This document shows, piece by piece, positions 1 through 8,380 of a DNA stretch of 46,393 nucleotides. Position numbers and translations under genes: made by a program. The notes under the pieces are model-generated. The model was not told the origin of the DNA and did no database searches. It saw nothing but the letters and a program-made list of their open reading frames with translations. This DNA comes from Gammaproteobacteria bacterium (GTDB taxonomy: Bacteria > Pseudomonadota > Gammaproteobacteria > Steroidobacterales > Steroidobacteraceae): NCBI GenBank assembly GCA_024642505.1, contig JAHEAZ010000017.1, positions 1 to 46,393 on the forward strand, written 5' to 3'. Within the stretch, counting starts at the first letter, position 1. The number at the start of each line of letters is the position of its first letter.

Positions 1-297
1 CGCCGGCGCGACCGGGTGGCCGGTGGCGCGATCCCAGAGCACTACCGTTTCGCGCTGGTTGGTGATACCCACCGCGGCGAGGTCGGCGGGCGTCGCCTCG
101 GCGCGCGCGAGCACCTCTGCAATCGTGACCGCCTGAGACACCCAGATCTCGTCTGCATCGTGCTCGACCCAGCCTGGCTTGGGAAAGGATTGCGTGAACT
201 CGCGCTGCGCGCTCGCCACGATGTTGCCGTCGTGGCCGAACAGGATGGATCGTGAGCTGGTGGTTCCCTGGTCGAGTGCGAGGACGTAGCGTGACAC
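1..297 (-). CDS. glpK: Glycerol kinase, N-terminal part (cut by window edge)
   Basis: ATP-dependent phosphorylation of glycerol to sn-glycerol 3-phosphate in the cytoplasm. The reverse strand from a GTG at 297 reads [19 protein letters not shown], the FGGY-kinase phosphate-binding motif DQGTTSSR, followed by [14 protein letters not shown] and [14 protein letters not shown], all typical of glycerol kinase. Ninety-nine codons are present and the rest lies before base 1. A GGGGT stretch lies a few bases upstream of the GTG. The gene follows glpD on the same strand after 47 bases, so the two probably form a glycerol operon with the dehydrogenase first. No glpF or glpR is visible. Confidence 0.95.
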   Translation of the reverse strand, partial: MSRYVLALDQGTTSSRSILFGHDGNIVASAQREFTQSFPKPGWVEHDADEIWVSQAVTIAEVLARAEATPADLAAVGITNQRETVVLWDRATGHPVAPA

Positions 298-344
298 TGT
301 TTACACCCCGTGCTGAAGCCCCGTTGTCACCCTTGGGGCTGGTT

Positions 345-1856
345 TCAGGTTGCGTTGCGAGCCAGCCAATCATCCAGGTGCCCGGCCGCGCCCGGTGCCT
401 GCCCCAGCCCGAGCTTGCTCCGCCGCCAGAGGATGTCCTCCGCCGTGCGGGCCCACTCCTCGCGCAGAAGATAGCCGATCTCGCGTTCGTAGAGGCCGGG
501 CAGCACCTCCTGGCCGAGATCGCCGGGACACCGCGCGTCACCGAGTACGCGCGCCATGCGCGTTCCATAGGCGCGTGCCAGCCGTTCCCGCAACCCGCCC
601 GGCAGCCACGGCCAGTGGCTCGCGGATTCCCCGAGGAACAGCTCGAAGCTCGCGCCGGGCAGGTCGCCACCCGGCAGGGGGACTCCTGCCGTCCAGGCAG
701 GCTGCCGGTTGCCAAGCAGCGGCGCGATGCGATCCACGACCTCCTCGGCCAGCTTGCGGAACGTGGTCAGCTTGCCGCCGAATACCGACAGGATTGGGGC
801 GCCCGCCGTGTCCAGCTCGAGGATGTAGTCACGCGTCACGCTCGGTGCGTCGGGCGAGCGGTCATTGAGTAGCGGCCGGACGCCCGAGTAGTTCCAGACC
901 ACGTCGTCCGGCGTGATGTGCGCCCGGAAGTAGCGGTTTGTCATGTCGCAAAGGTAGGCGACTTCATCCTCGCCGACGCCGGGTGCCACGTTCGGGTCGT
1001 CCGCGTGCTCGACATCGGTGGTGCCGATCAGGGTGTAGTCGCGCTCGTAGGGAATCGCGAAGATGATCCGGCCGTCCGGGCCCTGAAAGATGTACGCGTA
1101 GGGGTGGTCGAACAGCGCGCGCACGACGATGTGACTGCCCTTGACCAGGCGGACGCCATTCTCGCTCGCTACCGGCGAGCGCCTGAGCAGGAAACGCGAT
1201 GCCCAGGGTCCGGTCGCATTGATCACGCAGCGGGCCCGTAGTTCCTGCAGCACGCCATCCGTCGCCTTCAGCGTCGCGCGCCATTCGCCCTGTCCGCGCC
1301 GGATGGCCTCGCAGCGGGTGTGCGTCAGCACGCGTGCGCCGCGCTCGCGTGCGTCCATGGCGTTCAGCACGACCAGGCGCGCGTCGTCGACCCAGCCGTC
1401 GGAATACTCGAAGCCGCGCTGGAAACGGGGATCAAGCGCCGCGCCCGCCGGGTGCGTGTGCAGGTCCACGCCGCGCGAGGCCGGCAGCCGGACGCGCCGG
1501 GCCAGGTGATCGTAAAGGAACAGTCCGAGGCGGATCATCCACACGGGTCGCAGGTGATCATCGTGTGGCATGACGAAGCGCAGCGGCCACATGATGTGTG
1601 GCGCCACAGCCAGCAGCACCTCGCGCTCCTGCAGGGCCTTCCGGACCAGCCCGAACTCGTAGTATTCCAGGTAGCGCAAGCCACCGTGGATCAGCTTGGT
1701 GCTGGCTGAAGAGGTGTGCGAAGCCAGGTCGTCCTGTTCGCAGACAACGACGTCCAGACCGCGCCCGGCGGCATCGCGGGCGATGCCGCAACCGTTGATG
1801 CCGCCGCCGACCACGAGCAGGTCGCAGCGATCGTCGCGTGCTGCCCCAGCCATCAT
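345..1856 (-). CDS. glpD: Aerobic glycerol-3-phosphate dehydrogenase
   Basis: FAD-dependent oxidation of sn-glycerol 3-phosphate to dihydroxyacetone phosphate at the inner membrane, passing electrons to quinone. The 503-residue product is about as long as E. coli GlpD (501). It has the N-terminal dinucleotide motif GGGINGCGIARDAAGRG at about residues 17-33, then DDLASHTSSASTKLIHGGLR, the family FAD signature, and the usual C-terminal helical domain. Two adjacent ATGs (1856 and 1853) are possible starts. glpK follows 47 bases downstream. The product can donate electrons to the same quinone pool that the bd oxidase at 39-41 kb would drain; that link is inference. Confidence 0.96.
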   Translation of the reverse strand: MMAGAARDDRCDLLVVGGGINGCGIARDAAGRGLDVVVCEQDDLASHTSSASTKLIHGGLRYLEYYEFGLVRKALQEREVLLAVAPHIMWPLRFVMPHDDHLRPVWMIRLGLFLYDHLARRVRLPASRGVDLHTHPAGAALDPRFQRGFEYSDGWVDDARLVVLNAMDARERGARVLTHTRCEAIRRGQGEWRATLKATDGVLQELRARCVINATGPWASRFLLRRSPVASENGVRLVKGSHIVVRALFDHPYAYIFQGPDGRIIFAIPYERDYTLIGTTDVEHADDPNVAPGVGEDEVAYLCDMTNRYFRAHITPDDVVWNYSGVRPLLNDRSPDAPSVTRDYILELDTAGAPILSVFGGKLTTFRKLAEEVVDRIAPLLGNRQPAWTAGVPLPGGDLPGASFELFLGESASHWPWLPGGLRERLARAYGTRMARVLGDARCPGDLGQEVLPGLYEREIGYLLREEWARTAEDILWRRSKLGLGQAPGAAGHLDDWLARNAT

Positions 1857-1927
1857 GGCGCGGCCACCGATTCAGGCATCCAGGTACCGCAGGACAGCGG
1901 CCGCTGTGACGCCGCATTGCGCTCGAT

Positions 1928-2272
1928 GTGTCCTGCGCCGACCAGGAAAACCGCGGCCTGTGCAAGTCGCTGGATGGTTTCTGCGTACTCGGGCCCTGGC
2001 TCACCACTGCAGATGAGATTCCCGATCCGGCCGGCCTGTGTATCGGACTCGAATTCGATGCCCCCCCGACCCAGCAGGGACACACCGGCCAGATGCTGCA
2101 CGATGCCGCCAGCCTGGAGGTAGCAGCGTCGGCCTGGTTTGCCCTGAATCCAGGGGATGTTCTGCTCACCGGTGCACTGGCGGGCTTCAGTCTCCTCGTG
2201 CCAGGCGGGCGCCTTTGCGGCCACTTTGTTGGGCTGGGCACCATGAGCGTCATCGTCCGCGCAGCGTCTTAG
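1928..2272 (+). pseudogene. C-terminal remnant of a fumarylacetoacetate hydrolase (FAH) family protein
   Basis: The frame contains ENRGLCKSLDGFCVLGPWLT followed by TADEIPDP, the hallmark of FAH-family hydrolases such as ureidoglycolate lyase and 2-hydroxyhepta-2,4-diene-1,7-dioate isomerase. GHTGQMLHDAASL corresponds to the family's 'GNTxDMIFSVAEL', and NPGDVLLTGALAGF to 'EPGDVILTGTPAGVG'. Only about 115 C-terminal residues remain of a usual 220-330. The frame meets a stop at 1907 just upstream, and glpD starts at 1856 on the other strand, so the metal-binding N-terminal part is gone. The TGTPAG motif is degraded to TGALAG. The nominal GTG start is only the first possible codon. Confidence 0.72.
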
Positions 2273-2384
2273 GCGAATCGACGTCGCCGCAGAAAATTGC
2301 CGCAATCTGTCAGCCTCCGACCCGCTCCTGCGTTGTATCTCCCGAAGGCGTCGTGGACCGGCGCAGCAAGAGGAGCCACACAAC

Positions 2385-2633
2385 ATGAAACTCATCAACT
2401 ACCTGCCACTCGCCATGACGGCCACCATCCTGCTCGTCCCAGCCGCCTATGCCGACGACGCCGGGAACATCGGTCCTCGGGAGGCGCGGATCATCCGCCA
2501 CGAGGCCCACGAATACCACCAGATGCAGCGCTGGGCGCACGCAGACGGGCAGATTACCCGTGCCGAGCACGCCCGGCTGCAGCACAAGCAGCGCGAACTC
2601 CGCCGCCTGACCCACCGGGCGCGGAACAACTAG
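2385..2633 (+). CDS. Small secreted His- and Arg-rich protein
   Basis: An 82-residue protein with an N-terminal signal peptide (KLINYLPLAMTATILLVPAAYA, cleavage expected after about residue 23). The mature part of about 59 residues is highly charged and rich in His, Arg and Glu, with the EARIIRHEAHEYHQMQRW stretch predicted helical. It resembles short periplasmic proteins with an EF-hand-like 'ADGQITRAEHARL' segment; DADGxITxxE is loop-like but incomplete. An AGGAG lies about 9 bases before the ATG, so the start is well supported. A small GCCGCC-TT-GGCGGC hairpin overlaps the stop, with no T-run. Function is not recognised; metal or acid-stress binding is speculation. Confidence 0.8.
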   Translation: MKLINYLPLAMTATILLVPAAYADDAGNIGPREARIIRHEAHEYHQMQRWAHADGQITRAEHARLQHKQRELRRLTHRARNN

Positions 2634-2822
2634 CCGCCTTGGCGGCGCCCCGGACGGCCTGACCGCGCCCCCTCGGTCGGGTCGCTTCGGGGCAGACACG
2701 CGCGCGAGGCAAGGTCGAAAACCCCTAGGCGGAATCGCTAATGGCGCGCGGCAGGTCGCGGCCGGTAACTTTGCCCCAAATGACCGCCGCCATCGGGGCG
2801 GCATGGTTGGGGGAACCAAGCC

Positions 2823-4724
2823 ATGGCCGATTATCGATCCATCTACCAGCGTTCCATTGACGACCCGGACGGCTTCTGGGGAGATGCGGCCCGCGACATC
2901 GACTGGTACGCCCCGTGCAAGAAAGTTTTCGATCCGGCGGCGGGTCCCGTCGGCCGCTGGTTCGTCGGCGGCCAGCTCAACACCTGCCACAATGCGCTCG
3001 ACCGGCACATCGGTGCCGGGGCCGGGGACCGCCTTGCGCTGATCTACGACAGCCCCATTACGGGTCAGCAGCGTCGGTACACCTACTCGGAACTGCGCGA
3101 CGAAGTCGCGCGCCTCGCCGGCGTGCTGGTGGCGCACGACGTGCACAAGGGCGACCGCGTCCTGATCTACATGCCGATGATTCCCGAGGCGGCGATGGCG
3201 ATGCTGGCCTGCGCGCGGATCGGCGCGGTGCACTCAGTGGTTTTCGGCGGCTTCGCCGCACCGGAGCTCGCTACCCGCATCAACGACGCGCAGCCGAAGA
3301 TGATCCTGGCCGCATCCTGCGGCATCGAGCCCAACCGGGTCATTCCCTACAAGCCGCTGCTCGACGAGGCCATCCAGCTCAGCAGCCACAAGCCAAACGG
3401 CTGCCTGATCAAGCAGCGTCCGCAGGCCGAGGCGCCACTCATCGCCGGCCGCGACTATGACTGGGACGCCGCCATCGCGCAGGCGATACCCGCCGACTGC
3501 GTGCCGGTCGCTGCGACCGACCCGCTCTATATCCTCTATACCTCCGGTACGACGGGACAACCCAAAGGCGTCGTTCGTGACAATGGCGGACACGCGGTGG
3601 CGCTCTACTGGACCATGGGCAACATCTACGGATGTGATCCGGGCGATGTGTACTGGGCCGCCTCAGACGTCGGCTGGGTAGTCGGGCATTCGTACATCGT
3701 CTATGGGCCGCTGCTGCGCGGATGCACCACGGTCATGTACGAGGGCAAGCCGGTGGGCACCCCCGATGCGGGCGCGTTCTGGCGAATGATCTCGGAGCAC
3801 CAGATCAAGGTGCTGTTCACGGCGCCGACGGCTTTCCGTGCGATCCGCAAGGAAGATCCCGAGGGCAAGCTGCTGCACAAGTACGACCTGTCTCGCATGA
3901 CAGCCCTGTTCCTGGCGGGCGAACGTTGCGACCCGGAGACGCTCAACTGGGCACGCACCATGCTCGACAAGCCCGTCGTCGACCACTGGTGGCAGACCGA
4001 GACAGGCTGGGCCATCGCAGCCAATCCGCTCGGCATCGAGCAGCTGGAAATCAAGCCGGGCTCGCCCGCGGTTTCCATGCCCGGCTACGACGTGCGCGTG
4101 CTCGACGACAACGGCAAGGACGCGCCGGCCGGGGAACTCGGCAGTATCGTGCTGAAGCTGCCGCTGCCGCCGGGCTGCCTGCCCACGCTGTGGGGAAACG
4201 ACCAGCGCTTCATCAGCTCCTACATGACCGCATTTCCCGGCCATTACCTGACCGGCGACGCGGGCATCAAGGACGAAAACGGCTACCTGTGGATCATGAG
4301 CCGCACCGACGACGTCATCAACGTGGCGGGGCACCGACTTTCGACCGGTGCCATGGAGGAGGTCCTTGCCGGTCACCCCGACGTGGCGGAGTGCGCGGTG
4401 TTCGGGGTTCACGACCAGATGAAGGGTCAGCTTCCGCTCGGGCTGATCGTGCTCAAGGCCGGGGTCGATCGTGACGAGCGGGACATCGTGAAGGAACTGG
4501 TCGCGCGCGTTCGCGAGCAGATCGGCCCGGTGGCTGCGTTCAAGCAGGCGAAGGTCGTCAGCCGGCTGCCGAAGACCCGCTCCGGCAAGATCCTGCGCGG
4601 CACCATGGTGAAGATCGCCGACGGGACGAAATGGAGCATGCCGGCCACGATCGATGACCCGACGGTGCTCAAGGAGATCGAGGCCTCGCTCAAGGCGATC
4701 GGCTATCCGCGCGGCCCGGCCTGA
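2823..4724 (+). CDS. prpE: Propionyl-CoA synthetase (propionate-CoA ligase)
   Basis: Activates propionate (and probably acetate) to the acyl-CoA through an acyl-AMP intermediate. At 633 residues it matches PrpE (about 628) more than Acs (about 650). The AMP-binding P-loop YTSGTTGQPKGVVRDNGGH is at about residues 239-257; the RDNGGH ending is typical of PrpE. WWQTETGW and the hinge region YLWIMSRTDDVINVAGHRLS follow. The adenylation lysine sits in PKTRSGKILRG at residue 589; it is the position that protein acetyltransferases modify in this family. A GGGGGAA lies 7 bases before the ATG. No methylcitrate-cycle genes (prpB, prpC, prpD) occur nearby, so propionyl-CoA must be processed by genes elsewhere. 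Confidence 0.93.
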   Translation: MADYRSIYQRSIDDPDGFWGDAARDIDWYAPCKKVFDPAAGPVGRWFVGGQLNTCHNALDRHIGAGAGDRLALIYDSPITGQQRRYTYSELRDEVARLAGVLVAHDVHKGDRVLIYMPMIPEAAMAMLACARIGAVHSVVFGGFAAPELATRINDAQPKMILAASCGIEPNRVIPYKPLLDEAIQLSSHKPNGCLIKQRPQAEAPLIAGRDYDWDAAIAQAIPADCVPVAATDPLYILYTSGTTGQPKGVVRDNGGHAVALYWTMGNIYGCDPGDVYWAASDVGWVVGHSYIVYGPLLRGCTTVMYEGKPVGTPDAGAFWRMISEHQIKVLFTAPTAFRAIRKEDPEGKLLHKYDLSRMTALFLAGERCDPETLNWARTMLDKPVVDHWWQTETGWAIAANPLGIEQLEIKPGSPAVSMPGYDVRVLDDNGKDAPAGELGSIVLKLPLPPGCLPTLWGNDQRFISSYMTAFPGHYLTGDAGIKDENGYLWIMSRTDDVINVAGHRLSTGAMEEVLAGHPDVAECAVFGVHDQMKGQLPLGLIVLKAGVDRDERDIVKELVARVREQIGPVAAFKQAKVVSRLPKTRSGKILRGTMVKIADGTKWSMPATIDDPTVLKEIEASLKAIGYPRGPA

Positions 4725-4727
4725 ACC

Positions 4728-5012
4728 TCAGCGGCCGAAGAAATACCAGACGATCGCGGCGGCGAGCGCGAGGTCGATGATCAGTACCGTCTTGATCAGC
4801 TTGCGGCGCGCGCCGGCGCGCTGCTGATCCAGCTGGGCCTTCAGCATCGGGTCACGACCGACGTAGGCATCGACCCGGTCCTTGGCTTCCTTGAGACCGA
4901 GGCCTGCGGTGTTCTCGCGGACGATCTTGATCGCCTCGATCAGGCGGCCCTGGTTGATCGCGACAATGGCCGCTGCGGGCAGCCCTGCGCCATTTTCAGA
5001 TTCGGTGGCCAT
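4728..5012 (-). CDS. L7/L12 C-terminal-like domain protein with a C-terminal membrane anchor
   Basis: From the ATG at 5012 this is 94 residues. Residues 13-50 (AIVAINQGRLIEAIKIVRE, then NTAGLGLKEAKDRVDAY) match the ribosomal L7/L12 C-terminal fold, which includes GLGLKEAKDxV. A polar linker and a single hydrophobic helix (LIKTVLIIDLALAAAIVWYF) follow at the C terminus. Small proteins of this type are annotated as 'ribosomal protein L7/L12 C-terminal domain-containing' and have no known ribosomal role. A longer start at 5033 is possible but adds an unlikely MRAQVGS. It converges on prpE with a 3-base gap. Confidence 0.78.
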   Translation of the reverse strand: MATESENGAGLPAAAIVAINQGRLIEAIKIVRENTAGLGLKEAKDRVDAYVGRDPMLKAQLDQQRAGARRKLIKTVLIIDLALAAAIVWYFFGR

Positions 5013-5090
5013 GCTTCCAACTTGCGCGCGCACCGGCCGCCGCGCTCGAGCGACGGCCGGTCGGCGATCGATGGAATGGAACCGGGTCGG

Positions 5091-5354
5091 CTAGCTTTCC
5101 AGCTGGCGATCCTTCCAGTTCCACCACTTCAGCAGGTCCTCCTGGGGCTCCGGCGTTCGCGCGGCGTAGGTCGCGCAGCGGAACGTGTACAAGAGGCAGG
5201 GATCGTGATCGTGACCAGTGATCTCGCGCAGTCGCGCGAACAATTGCTCGGGGTCTGACTCGGCAAGTTCGCGTACCGAGTGCACGCCAAGGTGCCTCAG
5301 GTCTGCGGCGATGCTGGGCCCGACCCCGGGCAACGTGGTCAGTTCGTCGTGCAT
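5091..5354 (-). CDS. Helix-hairpin-helix (Cdd1/pathogenicity-locus-like) protein
   Basis: An 87-residue protein beginning MHDELTTLPGVGPSIAADLR; the TLPGVGPSIAADLRHLGV segment is a classic helix-hairpin-helix. It continues SVRELAESDPEQLFARL and a C-terminal CLLYTFRCATYAARTP, as in the 'pathogenicity locus' Cdd1 family, which carries conserved cysteines (C at about 53 and 60). The ATG at 5354 is preferred over 5363 because GGAGG lies 9 bases before it but directly abuts the other. Function is unknown; DNA binding is only suggested by the HhH motif. The gene diverges from the FAD oxidase across 294 bases. Confidence 0.82.
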   Translation of the reverse strand: MHDELTTLPGVGPSIAADLRHLGVHSVRELAESDPEQLFARLREITGHDHDPCLLYTFRCATYAARTPEPQEDLLKWWNWKDRQLES

Positions 5355-5648
5355 GGGATGCATCCTCCGGATTGTCTGTCCACCGCCCGAGGGTACTCCA
5401 TCCCTGCCGGCGACGTCGGCCCCTGCCAATCGCGTATTCCCTGCCGGGCCCGAGTCCGGTATCGTCGCCGGAATTCGCTCCCAGCCCCCGCTGCTGCACT
5501 GCAACGCAAAAGAGAGGACTGCCCCTCCTCTTGTAAGCCCTTGTTTCTCGTGCTGGCCGGCCAAACACATCGGCGGTAGAGTTCCTGCCTACAAGAATGC
5601 CGGGCAGGCGGACGCGCGCCTCCTCCGGTAGTCACGAGGGGGAACATC
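5355..5648. other. Divergent intergenic region, no gene seen
   Basis: These 294 bases separate the minus-strand helix-hairpin-helix gene from the plus-strand FAD oxidase and presumably hold both promoters. Reading frames across it show no recognisable product and no ribosome-binding site at a plausible start. The segment near 5510-5535 has a short purine/pyrimidine dyad (AGAGAGGA / TCCTCTT) but no convincing -35/-10 pair was found. Confidence 0.5.
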
Positions 5649-7124
5649 ATGAAAAGACGAGATTTCATTGGCTCGGGCCTGGCGCTTGCGGCTGCCTGGC
5701 CAATGCGTGGACTGGCCGAGGCGCTCAAGGACCTCGGCGATCTGCCGGCGAAGACCCTGGCCGGTGGCGACGTGATGCTCAGGGGCTCTTCGGTAGAGGC
5801 CCTGTCGGCGAGCATGCGCGGCGACCTGCTGCTTCCCGGCGGCACTGGCTACGATGCCGCGAGACGGGTCTGGAACGGCATGTTCGACAAGAGGCCCGCC
5901 CTGATTGCGCGCTGCACCGGGGCCGCCGATGTCATCGAGGCCGTGAACTTCGCGCGCGCGCACCAACTGCTCACCGCGGTGCGCGGCGGTGGCCACAGCT
6001 TCTCCGGCAAGTCCACCTGCGACGGCGGGATCCTGATCGACACTGCGCCGATGCAGGGCTGCCGGGTCGACGCGGAAGCAAAACGAGCCTACCTCGAAGC
6101 CGGGTCACTACTCGGCCAGCTCGACCGCGAAACTCAGGTGTTTGGTCTCGCAACTACGGCGGGCACCGTTTCCCACACCGGCGCCGCGGGCCTGACGCTC
6201 GGCGGCGGGACCGGTCGCCTGGGCCGACGCTTCGGGCTCGCCTGCGACAACGTCGTTTCCTTCGACATCGTCACGGCGGACGGTCGGTTCCTGCACGTGA
6301 CCGAATCCGAGCATCCGGACCTGTACTGGGGCCTGCGTGGCGGCGGCGGCAACTTCGGCGTGGTGACCGCCTTCGAGTACCGCCTGCACCCCGTCGATCC
6401 GGTCGTACTCGCCGGCGACATTACCTGGCCGCTGGTCCAGGCGCGTGACGCCATGCGCTTCTATGTCGAACAGGCCCTCGCGGCACCCGACGAGCTCAAC
6501 CTCGGCGGAGCGCTGGTCACCTCACCGGATGGCACCGGCGTCTTCAACATCGAGGTGTGCTGGTCCGGCGACCATGCGCAAGGGGAAGAGGCCATCAAGG
6601 CCCTGCGCGCCTTCGGCAAGCCCTTGAAGGACACCGTCGGGCCCATGAAGTACGTTGCACTGCAGTCGGCAGGCGACGGCGGGACTCCCTGGGGCCTCAA
6701 CTACTACGCCAAGAACGGCTTCCTCTCGTCCATCGACGAGGCGGGTATCGACCTGATCCTGGACGTCGCAAAAAGCGCCAATGGCCGCTTCTTCCTGTTA
6801 CTCGACTCGATGGGCGGGGCATACAGTCGCGTGGCGCAGAATGCGACTGCCTATGCCAACCGCGATGCGGCACTGTGGCTCGGCCTGATAGGCGGCTGGA
6901 AGGACCCGGCGGAGAGCGACGAACGTCTGGCTGCGATGCGGGCCGGCTGGAAGCGTCTCGAGCCGATCACCGCTGGGTTCTACAACAACCTCGCCGGTGA
7001 GGCCAGCAGTGCCGCGCTGCGCGCCAACTTTGGTGGGAACTTTGATCGGCTGGTCGCGCTCAAGGCCAAGTACGACCCGCTGAACCTGTTCAGGCTGAAC
7101 GCCAACATTCCGGTCAAGGCCTGA
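5649..7124 (+). CDS. Tat-exported FAD-linked oxidase (berberine-bridge-enzyme-like)
   Basis: A 491-residue flavoprotein of the PCMH/BBE superfamily. It begins MKRRDFIGSGLALAAAWPMR, a twin-arginine signal peptide (KRRDFIG), so the folded enzyme is exported with its FAD. The FAD domain includes VRGGGHSFSGKSTCDGGI, where the His is the usual site of covalent 8-alpha-histidyl FAD in this family. The cysteine used for bicovalent linkage is not obvious (the segment reads TVSHTGAAGLTLGGGTG). The C-terminal BBE element is complete (YDPLNLFRLNANIP). Such enzymes oxidise alcohols, sugars or lignin-like aromatics with O2 or another acceptor; the substrate cannot be read here. GAGGGGG lies 6 bases before the ATG. 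Confidence 0.88.
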   Translation: MKRRDFIGSGLALAAAWPMRGLAEALKDLGDLPAKTLAGGDVMLRGSSVEALSASMRGDLLLPGGTGYDAARRVWNGMFDKRPALIARCTGAADVIEAVNFARAHQLLTAVRGGGHSFSGKSTCDGGILIDTAPMQGCRVDAEAKRAYLEAGSLLGQLDRETQVFGLATTAGTVSHTGAAGLTLGGGTGRLGRRFGLACDNVVSFDIVTADGRFLHVTESEHPDLYWGLRGGGGNFGVVTAFEYRLHPVDPVVLAGDITWPLVQARDAMRFYVEQALAAPDELNLGGALVTSPDGTGVFNIEVCWSGDHAQGEEAIKALRAFGKPLKDTVGPMKYVALQSAGDGGTPWGLNYYAKNGFLSSIDEAGIDLILDVAKSANGRFFLLLDSMGGAYSRVAQNATAYANRDAALWLGLIGGWKDPAESDERLAAMRAGWKRLEPITAGFYNNLAGEASSAALRANFGGNFDRLVALKAKYDPLNLFRLNANIPVKA

Positions 7125-7280
7125 ATCCGTCCTGGCCCGGCGCCGGGTCCTGCGGAACCGCAACTCCGCACGGCCCGGCTTCTACAGAACCAGCGGGAAT
7201 GAGCCACTGACCGCTGGTGATTGGATTCTGCCGCGGCGTCAATCGAATAATCCCCTCGCCAGTGCAGGAGGGGAACGTCT

Positions 7281-7670
7281 GTGAGCCTGACCGCCCACGA
7301 CCTGATCAACGCCGCCAAGTCCAGGATCCGCGAAGTGGGTCCCGAGGAACTGCTTGCCATCCGCGGCAGCGGCGCACCGATCGTCGACGTGCGCGAGCCG
7401 GACGAATTCGCCGACGGCCACATTCCCGGCGCGGTGAACATCCCCCGTGGACTGCTCGAGTTCGAGGTCGACGGGCACCCGGCGGTGGCCAACCGGACCG
7501 CCGAGGCGCTATCGCATCGAGAACGGCCGGTGGTGCTCTATTGCCTGAGCGGCGGCCGCTCGGCGCTGGCGGCTGAAGCGCTGCAGCGGCTGGGTTTCAT
7601 GGCGCCAGTGTCGCTGGCGGGCGGGATCCTGGGCTGGGCCGATGCCGGCCTTCCCGTCGCGCTGCCCTGA
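7281..7670 (+). CDS. Rhodanese-domain sulfurtransferase
   Basis: Single-domain rhodanese of 129 residues. Residues 33-50 (PIVDVREPDEFADGHIPG) and NIPRGLLEFEVDG are typical, and the catalytic cysteine is C88 in the loop CLSGGRS; a six-residue active-site loop suits sulfane-sulfur transfer (thiosulfate or GSH-persulfide). The start is GTG, supported by GGAGGGG 6 bases upstream. An extra N-terminal helix (about 20 residues) precedes the domain. No signal peptide is seen, so it is cytoplasmic. The glutathione-transferase-like gene follows 54 bases on, which fits a persulfide/glutathione theme but is not proof. Confidence 0.9.
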   Translation: MSLTAHDLINAAKSRIREVGPEELLAIRGSGAPIVDVREPDEFADGHIPGAVNIPRGLLEFEVDGHPAVANRTAEALSHRERPVVLYCLSGGRSALAAEALQRLGFMAPVSLAGGILGWADAGLPVALP

Positions 7671-7724
7671 TCGCAACCCTCCAGGCTCGTTCCGGGCCCT
7701 CCGGGAATGCTACATTCGCGGCCA

Positions 7725-8357
7725 ATGCTGACTCTTTACGCGCGCGACGGCTGGGGTTCCGTGCTGGTCGAGGCCCAGCTGGACTGGTACGGCCTCGAAT
7801 ACCAGCGGGAGGAAGTCGCGGACCTGTTTGACTCCATCGAGGCTCGCGCTGCGCTCGCCCGAATCAATCCGCTGGCACAGATTCCGACGCTGGTACTGCC
7901 GGGTGGAGAGGTGCTGACGGAAAGCGCCGCCATTACCCTGTACCTGGCCGACCTCACCGGCAGCAACGGGCTGGTGCCGGCTGCTGGAGAGCCGGGGCGA
8001 GCCGCCTTCCTGCGCTGGCTGGTGTTCATGGTCACCAACATCTACCCGACCTTCACCTATGCCGACGACCCGTCGCGCTTCGTTGCGCTGGAGGAAGCTC
8101 GTCCAGCGTTCCGCGCCGCGGTTGCCGACTATGCCTGCCGCTTGTGGCGTATCGTCGAAACGGCTGCCGGGGAGCCCTGGTTCCTGGGTTCGAGATTCTC
8201 CGCAATCGACATTTACATTGCGGTCATGACACGCTGGCAACCGGGACGTGAATGGTTCAAGAACAATACCGGACGGGCGTACGCGATTGCGCATGCGCTG
8301 GACGGAGACAGCCGGTTTGGCGGCGCCTGGCATCGCAACTTCGGCAAGAGTGCCTGA
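7725..8357 (+). CDS. Glutathione S-transferase family protein
   Basis: A 210-residue protein with the two-domain GST layout. The N-terminal thioredoxin fold starts MLTLYARDGWGSVLVEAQLD and has the cis-proline and GSH-contact segment NPLAQIPTLVLPGGEVLTES (residues about 48-67) leading into AAITLYLADL. The C-terminal helical domain includes the N-capping-like FSAIDIYIAVMTRW. The usual N-terminal catalytic Cys/Ser is replaced by the GWGS loop. No Shine-Dalgarno is seen before the ATG; a TACATT hexamer lies 8 bases upstream, so the message may be nearly leaderless. An in-frame start 18 bases earlier is less likely. Confidence 0.87.
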   Translation: MLTLYARDGWGSVLVEAQLDWYGLEYQREEVADLFDSIEARAALARINPLAQIPTLVLPGGEVLTESAAITLYLADLTGSNGLVPAAGEPGRAAFLRWLVFMVTNIYPTFTYADDPSRFVALEEARPAFRAAVADYACRLWRIVETAAGEPWFLGSRFSAIDIYIAVMTRWQPGREWFKNNTGRAYAIAHALDGDSRFGGAWHRNFGKSA

Positions 8358-8380
8358 GCCAGGATTGAGGGGGTTGTGAA

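Noticed and set aside
1853-2398. Minus-strand open frame of 181 codons spanning the FAH remnant
   Set aside because: Low-complexity translation without family match; it is the antisense of a frame with clear FAH signatures and no ribosome-binding site was found.
2633-2646. GCCGCC-TT-GGCGGC hairpin after the small secreted protein, as a terminator
   Set aside because: The stem is short (6 bp), the loop only 2 bases and no T-run follows.
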